From an uncultured Rubripirellula sp. (lineage in GTDB: Bacteria; Planctomycetota; Planctomycetia; Pirellulales; Pirellulaceae), in contig CALIBL010000077.1 in NCBI GenBank assembly GCA_938045805.1, positions 1-64,000 on the forward strand: a stretch of 64,000 bases of DNA, written 5' to 3'. The position numbers were made by a program, and so were the translations under genes. Numbering within the stretch: the stretch's first letter is position 1; every line of letters starts with the position of its first letter. Below the pieces are notes generated by a model that was not told the DNA's origin, did no database searches, and was given only the letters and a program-made list of their open reading frames with translations. Shown here in pieces: positions 8,946 to 17,574 of this stretch.

Positions 8946-10246
8946 TGCACCTTGTACCGCGTTTCTCCTCCAACCATGGTCATCAGCACTTGCCCTGCAA
9001 GCTCCTTTCCATCAAGTGGACTGCTGTTGCAGCGGGAGAGGAACTGGTTGCCATCAACCGTCCATTTCTTGTGCGGGTCAATGATGATGAGATCGGCGTT
9101 CGCCCCAACTTGGAGCGTTCCACCGGGGATGCCAGCGATTCTTGCCGGAGCGGTTGAGAGCCGGTCAACTGCTGCTGACCAGTTCATCACTCCTGTTTGA
9201 ATCAAGTAGGTATTAATTGAGGCAAGTGTGGTTTCAAGTGTCGCTGCACCGAAAGGAGACAGGTCGAGGTCATTCATCTTTTTTTCGCGACTTCGCGGCA
9301 TGTGGCCACTTTGAATCACGTCGATCGTTCCATCTGCAACCGCTTGCTGCAGCATTTCAACGTGTCTTTCGCTGCGAAGAGGTGGATGCACTTTGAACCT
9401 CGCATCGAAACTGCGAAGTTCCTTATCGCTTAGGCATAGGTTATGCGGGCAAACGGACGCACTAACCTTGATGCCGCGAGATTTCACTCGCCGTATCATA
9501 TCCACTGCGCCCATGGTACTGACAGGACCAACATGAAGTCGTCCGCCTGTTGCTTCCGCAAGACGAACATCTCGGGCTACTGCAAGATCTTCTGCCTCGG
9601 TGGGTAAACCTTTTAAACCCAAGATCAGTGCCGTTTGCCCGTCGTGAACGATACCTTGATTGGCGAGGTCAGGTACCTCGGGCCGATCAAAAATTGGCAA
9701 GTTAAACATGCGGCAGTAGTCCAATGCTCGCTTAAGCAAGGCATCATTGGGAACGGATCGCGGTGCGTCACTGAACGCCACTGCCCCTGCTTCTGCGAGC
9801 AATCCAAGTTCTGCCATCTGCTCGCCTTCGCGATTCTTGCTGAGGCAGCCAATCACATGTACCCGTGCTCCAGCCGCGCGCGCGGCTTTTTGACGCACAA
9901 ATTCAACCGCTCCGGGTGAGTCGATACAGGGAGCGGTGTTAGAAGTGCATAGAACCGTGGTGTATCCACCAGCGAGTGCAGCAAGTCCTCCGGAGTGGAT
10001 CGTTTCGTCCTCTTCAAATCCTGGTTCTCGCATTTCCACACCAAGGTCAACGAGGCCGGGTGCGACCACATGATTTTTGGCGTCAACTCGTTCGGTTTCA
10101 GGTGGTAGATCTCCATCGCTCGGATCGATTGCGGTGATCACACCATCAACGACCAAGATTCGTCCGATCCGATCAAGCTGCTGCGATGGATCGATCAAGT
10201 GACCATTTTCAACCAGGAGTCGAGATCGGCGAGGTTCCTGCGTCAT
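8942..10246 (-). CDS. pyrC': Dihydroorotase-like protein lacking metal ligands (pseudo-dihydroorotase)
   Basis: 434 residues from ATG 10246. A longer frame begins at TTG 10309 but would run into pyrB. The whole length aligns by eye with type I dihydroorotase of the amidohydrolase superfamily, but the metal site is gone. The HxH of the usual DLHVHLREPG is replaced by G69 and E71 (DLGVEMREPG). The usual His-Cys-Glu-Asp region reads IFDRPEV, the HIAHVST region reads HVGPVST, and the TDHAP carrying the catalytic Asp reads SGHMP near residue 313. Structural motifs such as KVHPPLRSE and ADLIIIDP remain. Catalytic loss is therefore inferred. It lies 29 bases behind pyrB, as do the inactive PyrC' proteins known to hold aspartate carbamoyltransferase in a complex (Pseudomonas). 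A separate active dihydroorotase would be needed elsewhere. Confidence 0.88.
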   Translation of the reverse strand: MTQEPRRSRLLVENGHLIDPSQQLDRIGRILVVDGVITAIDPSDGDLPPETERVDAKNHVVAPGLVDLGVEMREPGFEEDETIHSGGLAALAGGYTTVLCTSNTAPCIDSPGAVEFVRQKAARAAGARVHVIGCLSKNREGEQMAELGLLAEAGAVAFSDAPRSVPNDALLKRALDYCRMFNLPIFDRPEVPDLANQGIVHDGQTALILGLKGLPTEAEDLAVARDVRLAEATGGRLHVGPVSTMGAVDMIRRVKSRGIKVSASVCPHNLCLSDKELRSFDARFKVHPPLRSERHVEMLQQAVADGTIDVIQSGHMPRSREKKMNDLDLSPFGAATLETTLASINTYLIQTGVMNWSAAVDRLSTAPARIAGIPGGTLQVGANADLIIIDPHKKWTVDGNQFLSRCNSSPLDGKELAGQVLMTMVGGETRYKVH

Positions 10247-10275
10247 TATTTCGTGTGGGGTGCCAGGATCTGGAG

Positions 10276-11250
10276 TTAGTTGGATTGTTGAGCGCCAGCA
10301 AGTAGCCAAAGTGCTGCCATTCGTACAGCGATACCGTTATTCACCTGTTCGAGAATGACAGAGTGGGGGCCGTCTGCCACCTCTGGAGTGATTTCAACTC
10401 CTCGGTTGATAGGACCAGGTGCCATAATCAAGATGTCGTTTTTCGCTTTCTTCATCCGTTCACCATTCATGGCATAAAGTGCTGCATACTCATGAACACT
10501 CGGGAACGGTCTTGCCTTCTGCCTTTCGAACTGTATCCGCAGTAGGTTAAGCACATCGCAGCGAGGAAGGATGTCGTCGAGGTGATGGGCAACTTCAAAC
10601 CCAAGCTCTGTCCATCGGGGGCTAACCAGTGTGGGTGGGCCGCAAATGATCACATGGGCTCCAAGTTTGCTCAGTCCCCAAATGTTGCTACGAGCCGTTC
10701 GACTGTGAGCAATGTCACCTACCAAAGCAACGGTAAGACCCTTGATTGAACCTCGGTGCTGCCGGATTGTCAGCATGTCGAGAAGACCCTGAGTCGGATG
10801 GTCGTGAGGCCCGTCGCCTGCGTTCAGGACGCTGCATCCTAATTCGCGAGATAATAGGTGTGGGGTTCCGGGGGTGCTGTGACGCGTGACCACCCAGTCC
10901 ACGCCCATCGCTTCAATGGTCTTGGCGGTATCGACGAACGTTTCACCTTTCGCCACGCTACTACCGCTGCTGCTAAATTCGACTGTATCGGCTCCCAACC
11001 TTTTTGCTGCTAGCGAAAAGCTGTTACGTGTGCGGGTGCTATTTTCAAAGAAGAGATTGGCGCAAGTTTTTCCCGTTAATAGCGGTACTTTCGTTTTGCA
11101 GTTGTTGGTGAGGCTTTTTAATTTCTGGGCGGTGTCTAGCAGGATGGTGATTTCTTCCGCTGTCAAACTCTCCAAATCCAACAAATGACGCCGCTTCCAT
11201 CCTTTGGGGAATTCAATCGAGGGCGTTGTTTCAATGTGCAGTGAGGACAT
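10276..11250 (-). CDS. pyrB: Aspartate carbamoyltransferase catalytic subunit
   Basis: Joins carbamoyl phosphate and aspartate to carbamoyl aspartate, the committed step of pyrimidine synthesis, in the cytoplasm. The ATG at 11250 gives 324 residues, close to the family norm; the frame extends 33 codons further but that part does not look like the family. Seen directly: the carbamoyl-phosphate loop STRTRNSF at residues 71-78, [10 protein letters not shown] near 140, the SKLGAHV region, and a C-terminal PGPINRG followed by VRMAALW. The canonical HPTQALLD reads HPTQGLLD. Downstream on the same strand is the pseudo-dihydroorotase, its probable structural partner. No pyrI-like regulatory subunit is nearby. 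Confidence 0.95.
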   Translation of the reverse strand: MSSLHIETTPSIEFPKGWKRRHLLDLESLTAEEITILLDTAQKLKSLTNNCKTKVPLLTGKTCANLFFENSTRTRNSFSLAAKRLGADTVEFSSSGSSVAKGETFVDTAKTIEAMGVDWVVTRHSTPGTPHLLSRELGCSVLNAGDGPHDHPTQGLLDMLTIRQHRGSIKGLTVALVGDIAHSRTARSNIWGLSKLGAHVIICGPPTLVSPRWTELGFEVAHHLDDILPRCDVLNLLRIQFERQKARPFPSVHEYAALYAMNGERMKKAKNDILIMAPGPINRGVEITPEVADGPHSVILEQVNNGIAVRMAALWLLAGAQQSN

Positions 11251-11520
11251 TTTGATAAGCGATCGGTTAGCAGGTTTGACGGAATAGCTAAGCCATGAAA
11301 AATACCTATCTAGCCAGGTGGAAACCTTGGCCTCGAACGTGTTCCACAACTTTCAAACGAGCTGATGCATGAAGGCTGGCGACTTGCGTAGGCAGCCACT
11401 TTTGCATCTCTGCCACGGTAAGCGATTCAGACCGAATCTGGGAGGTGATGGACCCATTTTTTGTGGCGATTTTGAAAATCTATTTTCGCCAGTTGTCCAC
11501 CGTTGTCGCGGCAGACGACG

Positions 11521-11934
11521 TTAGGCCTTGGTTTTCATGCCAAAGGTTGAGAGGTAGATCCAGCCCGTAATCCAACACAATCCTCCAATGGGTGTGATCG
11601 CCCCAAGGATCGGCAGATTCAGAAAGACCAGTAAGTAAAGGCTGCCACTGAACATCACCAAGCCCAGAAAGATGAGTCTGGAAACGTTTCGTTTGGCTCG
11701 ATCCTCTCCAAGTGGTAATGCTGCTAGGACGAGTAGGACCAAGGAGTGGAACAGGTGGTAGCGAACTCCCGTCTCGAACTGTGAGAGTCTGCGAACTTGG
11801 GTTTCGGGATCAAGTTCAGTTGACGCCAAGTAATTCTCGAGACCGTGTGCGCTGTAGGCACCGAGGATGACTGCTAAGGCTCCAGAGAATCCAGCGACTA
11901 AAGTAATCTTCTTTTCAATTTGCCGCTCTTTCAT
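11521..11934 (-). CDS. DUF423 (YgdD-like) small integral membrane protein
   Basis: 137 residues with four predicted membrane helices. The family pattern is clear: GFSGALAVILGAYSAHGLE near the N-terminus, then FETGVRYHLFHSLVLL and a Gly-rich final helix (GGLCWITGWIYL). Function is not established for this family. Its ATG (11932-11934) overlaps the TGA of the response regulator gene in an ATGA, so the two are translationally coupled. An inverted repeat (TGGCGA/TCGCCA) lies about 20 bases beyond the stop but lacks a U tract on the useful side. Confidence 0.88.
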   Translation of the reverse strand: MKERQIEKKITLVAGFSGALAVILGAYSAHGLENYLASTELDPETQVRRLSQFETGVRYHLFHSLVLLVLAALPLGEDRAKRNVSRLIFLGLVMFSGSLYLLVFLNLPILGAITPIGGLCWITGWIYLSTFGMKTKA

Positions 11935-12356
11935 GGGATCAGTTTTTTAACCGCATTGAGAAGGCGGTCCATCGCAAAGGGCTTGTGGATATAGTCGCTG
12001 ACCCCTAGGAGTTCCGCGTAAGCCTGATGTCGATTTCCCTCATTTCCGGTCACCATAATGACCGGAATCGGAACTTCGCGGTTGCGACGTAAGTTCTCCA
12101 GCACCAAGAAACCGCTGCGTTTAGGCATCATCATGTCAAGAATGATCAGATCCGGGGATTCTTGCTCGGCCAACGCAATGCCTTGATTGCCATCGCGGGC
12201 AATCACAACTCGATAGCCAGATGTTTCCAGTGCGAATTGCACGGTTTCGATGATTTCATTGTCGTCGTCGATGACCAGTACTTTTTTTGCGAGGCCGTCA
12301 ACCGCATCTGCAGCAGATTCCTTTGCCTGATCCATCGAATCATTAGGTTCGCTCAT
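11931..12356 (-). CDS. Single-domain response regulator (receiver only)
   Basis: 141 residues. A 24-residue acidic leader is followed by one CheY-like receiver domain. The acidic pocket is D30-D32, the phosphoacceptor is D74 in LIILDMMMPK, the switch Thr is T103 in MVTGN, and the conserved Lys is K125 in HKPF, so it should be phosphorylatable. There is no output domain, which suggests signalling by protein contact or a relay role. No histidine kinase is adjacent; the only coupled gene is the DUF423 membrane protein, overlapping by 4 bases. The partner kinase cannot be named from this window. Confidence 0.9.
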   Translation of the reverse strand: MSEPNDSMDQAKESAADAVDGLAKKVLVIDDDNEIIETVQFALETSGYRVVIARDGNQGIALAEQESPDLIILDMMMPKRSGFLVLENLRRNREVPIPVIMVTGNEGNRHQAYAELLGVSDYIHKPFAMDRLLNAVKKLIP

Positions 12357-12490
12357 TACTGGTTTATCTCGGGCTCTTCGGTTGACGTTAGGTCATTAAC
12401 AAGTCACTCAGGGATCAGCGGGCTAACCGCTTGGACCAAAGTAGGATCGCGAACCGATTCTCGTTCGAGCTCCAACTCAATCAGTCGTGA

Positions 12491-13342
12491 TCAGTTGGCT
12501 GAGTAAGCTACGGACTTCGACGACCATTGATTCGTATCAGAGATAGAGGAACCTGAAATCACCTTCCGCATGATCCAATCGTTTGCATCTTTGAGGGTAA
12601 CCGTATTCATCTCGTCTTCGTCTGCGTATTGTCTAATTTCAAGATCTGCAGAGATCGACATGGCAAGTTGGCAGTCCTCACGAATCTGTTGGTCGTTGTA
12701 AAGTGGATTTCGTGAAGACCACTGCCAAAGCATGGGTAGTTTGCGTTGACGCAGTTCTTCAAAAAGGGACAGTTCACCATGAGGCAAAGTACCTCCCATC
12801 GAGATCACTCCGCTAATTTGAGAGGGGGTGCGGAGGGCGATTCGCTGCGCCATGGTTCCACCATCTTGATACCCAGCAAGAATCACACGCTTGGGGTGAA
12901 TCGAAAATCTGATCGATGCTTCCTCGATCGCGTCGAATACAGCTTCTTGTGTCGCATCGACCGCAGCCGGACTATCGTGCCAGTTGAAACAATGACCCGC
13001 TGAATCGACGGCGTGGTTACCGCGAATTCCTATGCCAATATAGTTTCTTGTGCTGAGGTGTGGCATGATCTGATCGATCTGATGCTCATTGAAACCATTG
13101 TGGTGGAACCAAACCACAACGGGGTATTGGTAGGTTTCCACATAATGCAGCGGCAGGAAATAGCTACGCGGATGGGGAGGGCTCGGCCACAAATCGAAAG
13201 AATCGGATGCCGTGTTCGATTCGGTGCCATGCATGGAGGTTGATTCGTCTCCCATTTGAAGTTCTTGGGGAGTTGAATCGATCGAACCATCCAAAGGACT
13301 GGATTGGATCTGCCAGGGCGCCACCTTGTTGATACGATTCAC
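12491..13342 (-). CDS. Alpha/beta-hydrolase fold protein without the nucleophile serine
   Basis: 283 residues from GTG 13342; an ATG at 13255 would remove the first 29 residues, and no strong ribosome site decides. The fold resembles phospholipase/carboxylesterase (PF02230-like): VVVWFHHNGFNE near 75-86, a helix, then the elbow AGYQDGG at residues 156-162. In active enzymes the elbow is GxSxG; here the Ser position is Q159. The terminal catalytic His region (usually GHE) reads DEDEMNTVTLKDANDW, with no His. It is probably a non-catalytic member, perhaps a binding protein. No signal peptide is visible. It is followed by the response regulator gene 135 bases away on the same strand. Confidence 0.75.
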   Translation of the reverse strand: MNRINKVAPWQIQSSPLDGSIDSTPQELQMGDESTSMHGTESNTASDSFDLWPSPPHPRSYFLPLHYVETYQYPVVVWFHHNGFNEHQIDQIMPHLSTRNYIGIGIRGNHAVDSAGHCFNWHDSPAAVDATQEAVFDAIEEASIRFSIHPKRVILAGYQDGGTMAQRIALRTPSQISGVISMGGTLPHGELSLFEELRQRKLPMLWQWSSRNPLYNDQQIREDCQLAMSISADLEIRQYADEDEMNTVTLKDANDWIMRKVISGSSISDTNQWSSKSVAYSAN

Positions 13343-13409
13343 GGCAACTCTCGATCGGACGTCATGGATGGATTGAACGGTTCGCCAGAACTAGCAAAAT
13401 AAGTTTCGC

Positions 13410-13447
13410 AGCGGTGCAGTGTCAACTCTGATGGTTGACGCACCGCT
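13410..13447 (-). terminator. Strong hairpin behind mdh
   Basis: AGCGGTGC (13410-13417) pairs perfectly with GCACCGCT (13440-13447), and inside it GTCAAC (13421-13426) pairs with GTTGAC (13434-13439), with a 3-base bulge. It lies about 50 bases past the mdh stop. On the minus strand no long U run follows, while on the plus strand CTGTTTTG follows, so termination efficiency is uncertain. Confidence 0.5.
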
Positions 13448-13499
13448 CTGTTTTGCCGTTATTGGATAAGTCGAAATGATTGCTATCGGACTCGCGCTT

Positions 13500-14513
<1,014 letters not shown>

Positions 14514-14561
14514 CTATGGTTTTCAGGTCAAGTGGACACCCCCGCGAAACGTCGAACAAAC

Positions 14562-15953
14562 TCATTCGATTCGCTCTTCTGGCAAGGTGGGTACCTCAAA
14601 GTTAACGTTTTGTGCCTGCTGTTCGATTCTTTTTCGCTTTGCGCGTTCGTCGTGCCGATTGGTCGATCTTTGCCAAATCCAGATCCCAAGAATGCCGCAT
14701 ATCATTGCTAAAGCGGCGTAGGAGCCGATCTTTTCAACACCGATTGATGTGATTGAGGTTGGTTCCAGATTCTCGACTGATGCTGCGATCATGAGCGGTC
14801 CGAACTGATCTTTGGCTCCTTTCTGTTGCATGAATTCAGATTCGTAGGCCCAGAGGCGAAAGAAAAAGCCTGTCATTGCCAGTTTTCCGCGTAAAGGGCG
14901 AACAATGGATCCGTCATATTCGTTGGACTGGCTTTGATTATCCGCTAGGAATGCAGGTAACGCGCGAATCGCAATCGAGACTGGATAACGAGTTTTGAAT
15001 TCAACCGGGTCCTGAGAGTCCTCGCTCTCAATTTTGACTACCACTTCACCTAAATCACCAATCGCATCAATTTGGTAATAGTGGTCGCTTCCGAGTTGGG
15101 CCTGACGTTTCGGGGAGCTAACTGCGATCTTTGTAATCTGCACTCCTTCTACCTCCATTCGTACCCACTGTGCGATCGATTTTTTTCCGTCACGGAGAAA
15201 GGTAACGGGATTAGCAGTGCTCGCGGTGGGTAGGTGTTCGCTAGACGCAATGCGATGTGCTGTCGCGAGCATGGTGTAAAAAGCATCACCGTCGGATGAT
15301 GTTAGAGGGAGACGATTTCGGTTCGCGAGTCCTGCTAACAAGCTCAAATTGAAATCTTGTGACTGGAGCAATTCTTCGCCCGAGCTCATTGGGCGATTGG
15401 CAAACCAGCCTACTTTACCACTCGCTATCGCTTTCGTTTTTGAATCCTTTCCCGAGGAGAGCAGGATTCCCGTGGCACTGATTTGATCTCCTTCTTTGGC
15501 TTCTGACGGGACACGAGACGTCATCACAAGAAAGGGTTCCCCATCCCCTTTGATTTCGAGAAAATAAATCGATTCAAAGCCCAGATACTCTTGCAGCTTT
15601 TGCGGCACAAGAACTCGTTTCAACTCGATGAGTTTTCCCGAATCTTGTACGGCATCTCCGACCTCGCTGGCTGGAGAGGTCGTCGAGATTTGCTGCAATC
15701 TATTTTCGTCGACGCCTCGTAGGCGGTAGAGCAGTTTGCAGAGTTCATTGAGACCCTCCGGCTCAGTCGGTGGGTAGGTTCGTTCGAGTCTAGCTCGATC
15801 AAAACCACTGATGAGTTCAAGTGCGGAGTCGCCTACGACCGTGTTCATCGTCAAAATAAGCAATGAAGTGCATAGGACACACATGCGTGTTGAACTTCTT
15901 GCATTTGTGAAAGTCATTGCGGTGCGTTGATCTGTTCTTGTATTGATTCGCAT
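14562..15953 (-). CDS. Unknown secreted/membrane protein with C-terminal anchor
   Basis: 463 residues from ATG 15953; ATG 15917 is an alternative. I do not recognise the family. A signal-like hydrophobic stretch (CVLCTSLLILTMNTVVG) is near residues 25-41. The middle has two beta-rich modules, each ending in a short 'TG' strand (QISATGILL and LAMTGFFFRL). A membrane helix near 407-425 (YAALAMICGILGIWIW) is followed by a basic, then acidic tail, presumably cytoplasmic. The second module resembles the adjacent gene at 16032-17408 in order: an F/Y-L helix, QWV, YYQI, TG, a Tyr-Ser/Glu strand, and a GP/AP strand. The two are probably diverged tandem duplicates with a joint envelope role. Confidence 0.7.
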   Translation of the reverse strand: MRINTRTDQRTAMTFTNARSSTRMCVLCTSLLILTMNTVVGDSALELISGFDRARLERTYPPTEPEGLNELCKLLYRLRGVDENRLQQISTTSPASEVGDAVQDSGKLIELKRVLVPQKLQEYLGFESIYFLEIKGDGEPFLVMTSRVPSEAKEGDQISATGILLSSGKDSKTKAIASGKVGWFANRPMSSGEELLQSQDFNLSLLAGLANRNRLPLTSSDGDAFYTMLATAHRIASSEHLPTASTANPVTFLRDGKKSIAQWVRMEVEGVQITKIAVSSPKRQAQLGSDHYYQIDAIGDLGEVVVKIESEDSQDPVEFKTRYPVSIAIRALPAFLADNQSQSNEYDGSIVRPLRGKLAMTGFFFRLWAYESEFMQQKGAKDQFGPLMIAASVENLEPTSITSIGVEKIGSYAALAMICGILGIWIWQRSTNRHDERAKRKRIEQQAQNVNFEVPTLPEERIE

Positions 15954-16031
15954 GCGAGAGACAGTGCTGATATTCTTAGTTGTGACTTGATTCAGGTCGT
16001 AGTTTGCTCAACAAACTCAATGGTGTTTAAT

Positions 16032-17408
16032 TCAATCATGTGTCGACGCTCGTTCTTGCTGAGTTAGGTTTGTGTTAAACTGATCCGGCGTCGCAAGTTT
16101 GTGAACGTTTAGTCGCTGCTTTGACCGACGTAGTTCGCGTGAGCGTTTTGCTGCTTTCGAAGTTGAATGCATGACAATCAAGCTTGCTCCGATCCCTAGG
16201 CCGATCGCGACCACAACTGCAAGTAGCATGGAGCTATCTTCTGTCGTCCCTCCCGAAGTGGTCTTTGGGATTTTTGTTGAATCAGCGGGGGCAAGCCGGA
16301 TTTCCCCTACGATTACAGGCGCGAGGTCGGCACCGATTCCCGATTGATATGACAGGCGTTTTAGATAACGTCCCGTGATGCTCAGTTCCGGAGGATTGTT
16401 TTCTGGTTGTTGTCGGTTATGTAGGTCTTCCACAACAGGAGGAACCGTTGGCACGATTGCAACAAGCGGGCGATTAACACCGTCAAGTGGTTGAAGCCAG
16501 ATTTGCCAATAGCTTGCAATTTCGTATGGGTTGTCTGGGGTTTCGATTCGATCAACCCTTGCTACTAAACCTTTGATTTGCACCCACTGATTCCGGTAGA
16601 TATCTGGCTGTTGTAGCAAAGGTAGAACGCCGAGTTCCGGGATGTTTTTTCGCGGAGCAGCATTTGATTGGTGCAAAAAGCTGTAGAGGCTATCAAAATC
16701 TCCAGACCGCCAGACGCTGCCATCCACGACCTGGCTGGTGGCCTGCACATCTAGAGCTTGAAGGAAGGCAAATCGTTTCAGATCAAGCTCGTTCCATCTG
16801 GAAACCAGATGCATTGGCGAAAGTTTCTGGTTGGAGCTTTTTTGGGCATCATGGTCTGCTTCAGTCTCCATCGATTCCTCGACCGGCAAGGTGTCTATCG
16901 CAGATCGCCACAAAGAGATTGTCTTTTGTGGTCCAGACGCGTCGTTCTCAGCTGCTAGTTGATCGAGTCGATCTCGTAAAATCTCAACGCTTGACGGAAC
17001 CGTCGCCGCATTCTTCCCAGCCTGCCAGTCCAGCAGTGCACGAAGCCAGAGTTGCTGGTCGCTTGCTAACAAGCTGCTGGTTAATTCTCGGGCAATTTCT
17101 CGATCTTCTGCCGAGAAGCTAGCCGAAGCGAGCAAGTAATGTCGTTGCTCTGCACGATTTGTCGAGTTTTTTGGGGATTTAGCATTTGGCTCTGGGCTCC
17201 TGTTGCCATCGCTTTTTCCCTCTTCGCCCTGCGAAGGGTCAAAAAAAGTTTGGTAGACTTTGGGCTTGGCGGCCTGTTGCATGACGAGCAGGACGAGTGC
17301 CAGCCCCAAGCAGAGGCGAATGATTCGTCGATAATCTTCGGTCGATCGCTGACGCTGATTTTTTTGGCGATAGAGACTTTCACGGTTCAGTTGTGAGGGG
17401 ATTCGCAT
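16032..17408 (-). CDS. Unknown membrane protein, paralogue-like neighbour of 14562-15953
   Basis: 458 residues from ATG 17408. Family not recognised. A basic N-terminus leads into a membrane helix near residues 30-45 (LCLGLALVLLVMQQ). A low-complexity linker rich in Ser, Asn and Lys follows, then a helical part, then a beta-rich module (QWVQIKGLVARVDRI, YWQIWLQPL, LSITGRYLKRLSYQS, LAPVIVGEIRLAP). A second helix near 400-420 (MLLAVVVAIGLGIGASLIVM) is followed by a strongly basic tail. It sits 78 bases upstream of the similar gene on the same strand and diverges from the TPR gene at 17575. A bitopic envelope protein with a periplasmic OB-like module is the best description. Confidence 0.7.
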   Translation of the reverse strand: MRIPSQLNRESLYRQKNQRQRSTEDYRRIIRLCLGLALVLLVMQQAAKPKVYQTFFDPSQGEEGKSDGNRSPEPNAKSPKNSTNRAEQRHYLLASASFSAEDREIARELTSSLLASDQQLWLRALLDWQAGKNAATVPSSVEILRDRLDQLAAENDASGPQKTISLWRSAIDTLPVEESMETEADHDAQKSSNQKLSPMHLVSRWNELDLKRFAFLQALDVQATSQVVDGSVWRSGDFDSLYSFLHQSNAAPRKNIPELGVLPLLQQPDIYRNQWVQIKGLVARVDRIETPDNPYEIASYWQIWLQPLDGVNRPLVAIVPTVPPVVEDLHNRQQPENNPPELSITGRYLKRLSYQSGIGADLAPVIVGEIRLAPADSTKIPKTTSGGTTEDSSMLLAVVVAIGLGIGASLIVMHSTSKAAKRSRELRRSKQRLNVHKLATPDQFNTNLTQQERASTHD

Positions 17409-17574
17409 TGGAGGTCCGAAAGAATCAGCTATGCTTGAAGGTTGAACGAAGCCGTTCTACTCTACTGCTACTCAGAGACTGAGCACAACTTGTTGGATTG
17501 AGGTGTTTCAGTTTGGGTAGCGGCTAAACACGTTCTTTTTGTCTTTTCTTATTCTTACCTATCGCCGACTTTCC

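Noticed and set aside
11306..11479. Minus-strand open frame of about 57 codons between the DUF423 gene and pyrB
   Set aside because: It begins right after a TAG with only ATT as a start and has no recognisable family; internal GTG/ATG would leave about 36 residues.
11478..11505. Inverted repeat TGGCGA/TCGCCA as a terminator for the DUF423 unit
   Set aside because: The U-rich side is upstream rather than downstream of the hairpin on the minus strand.
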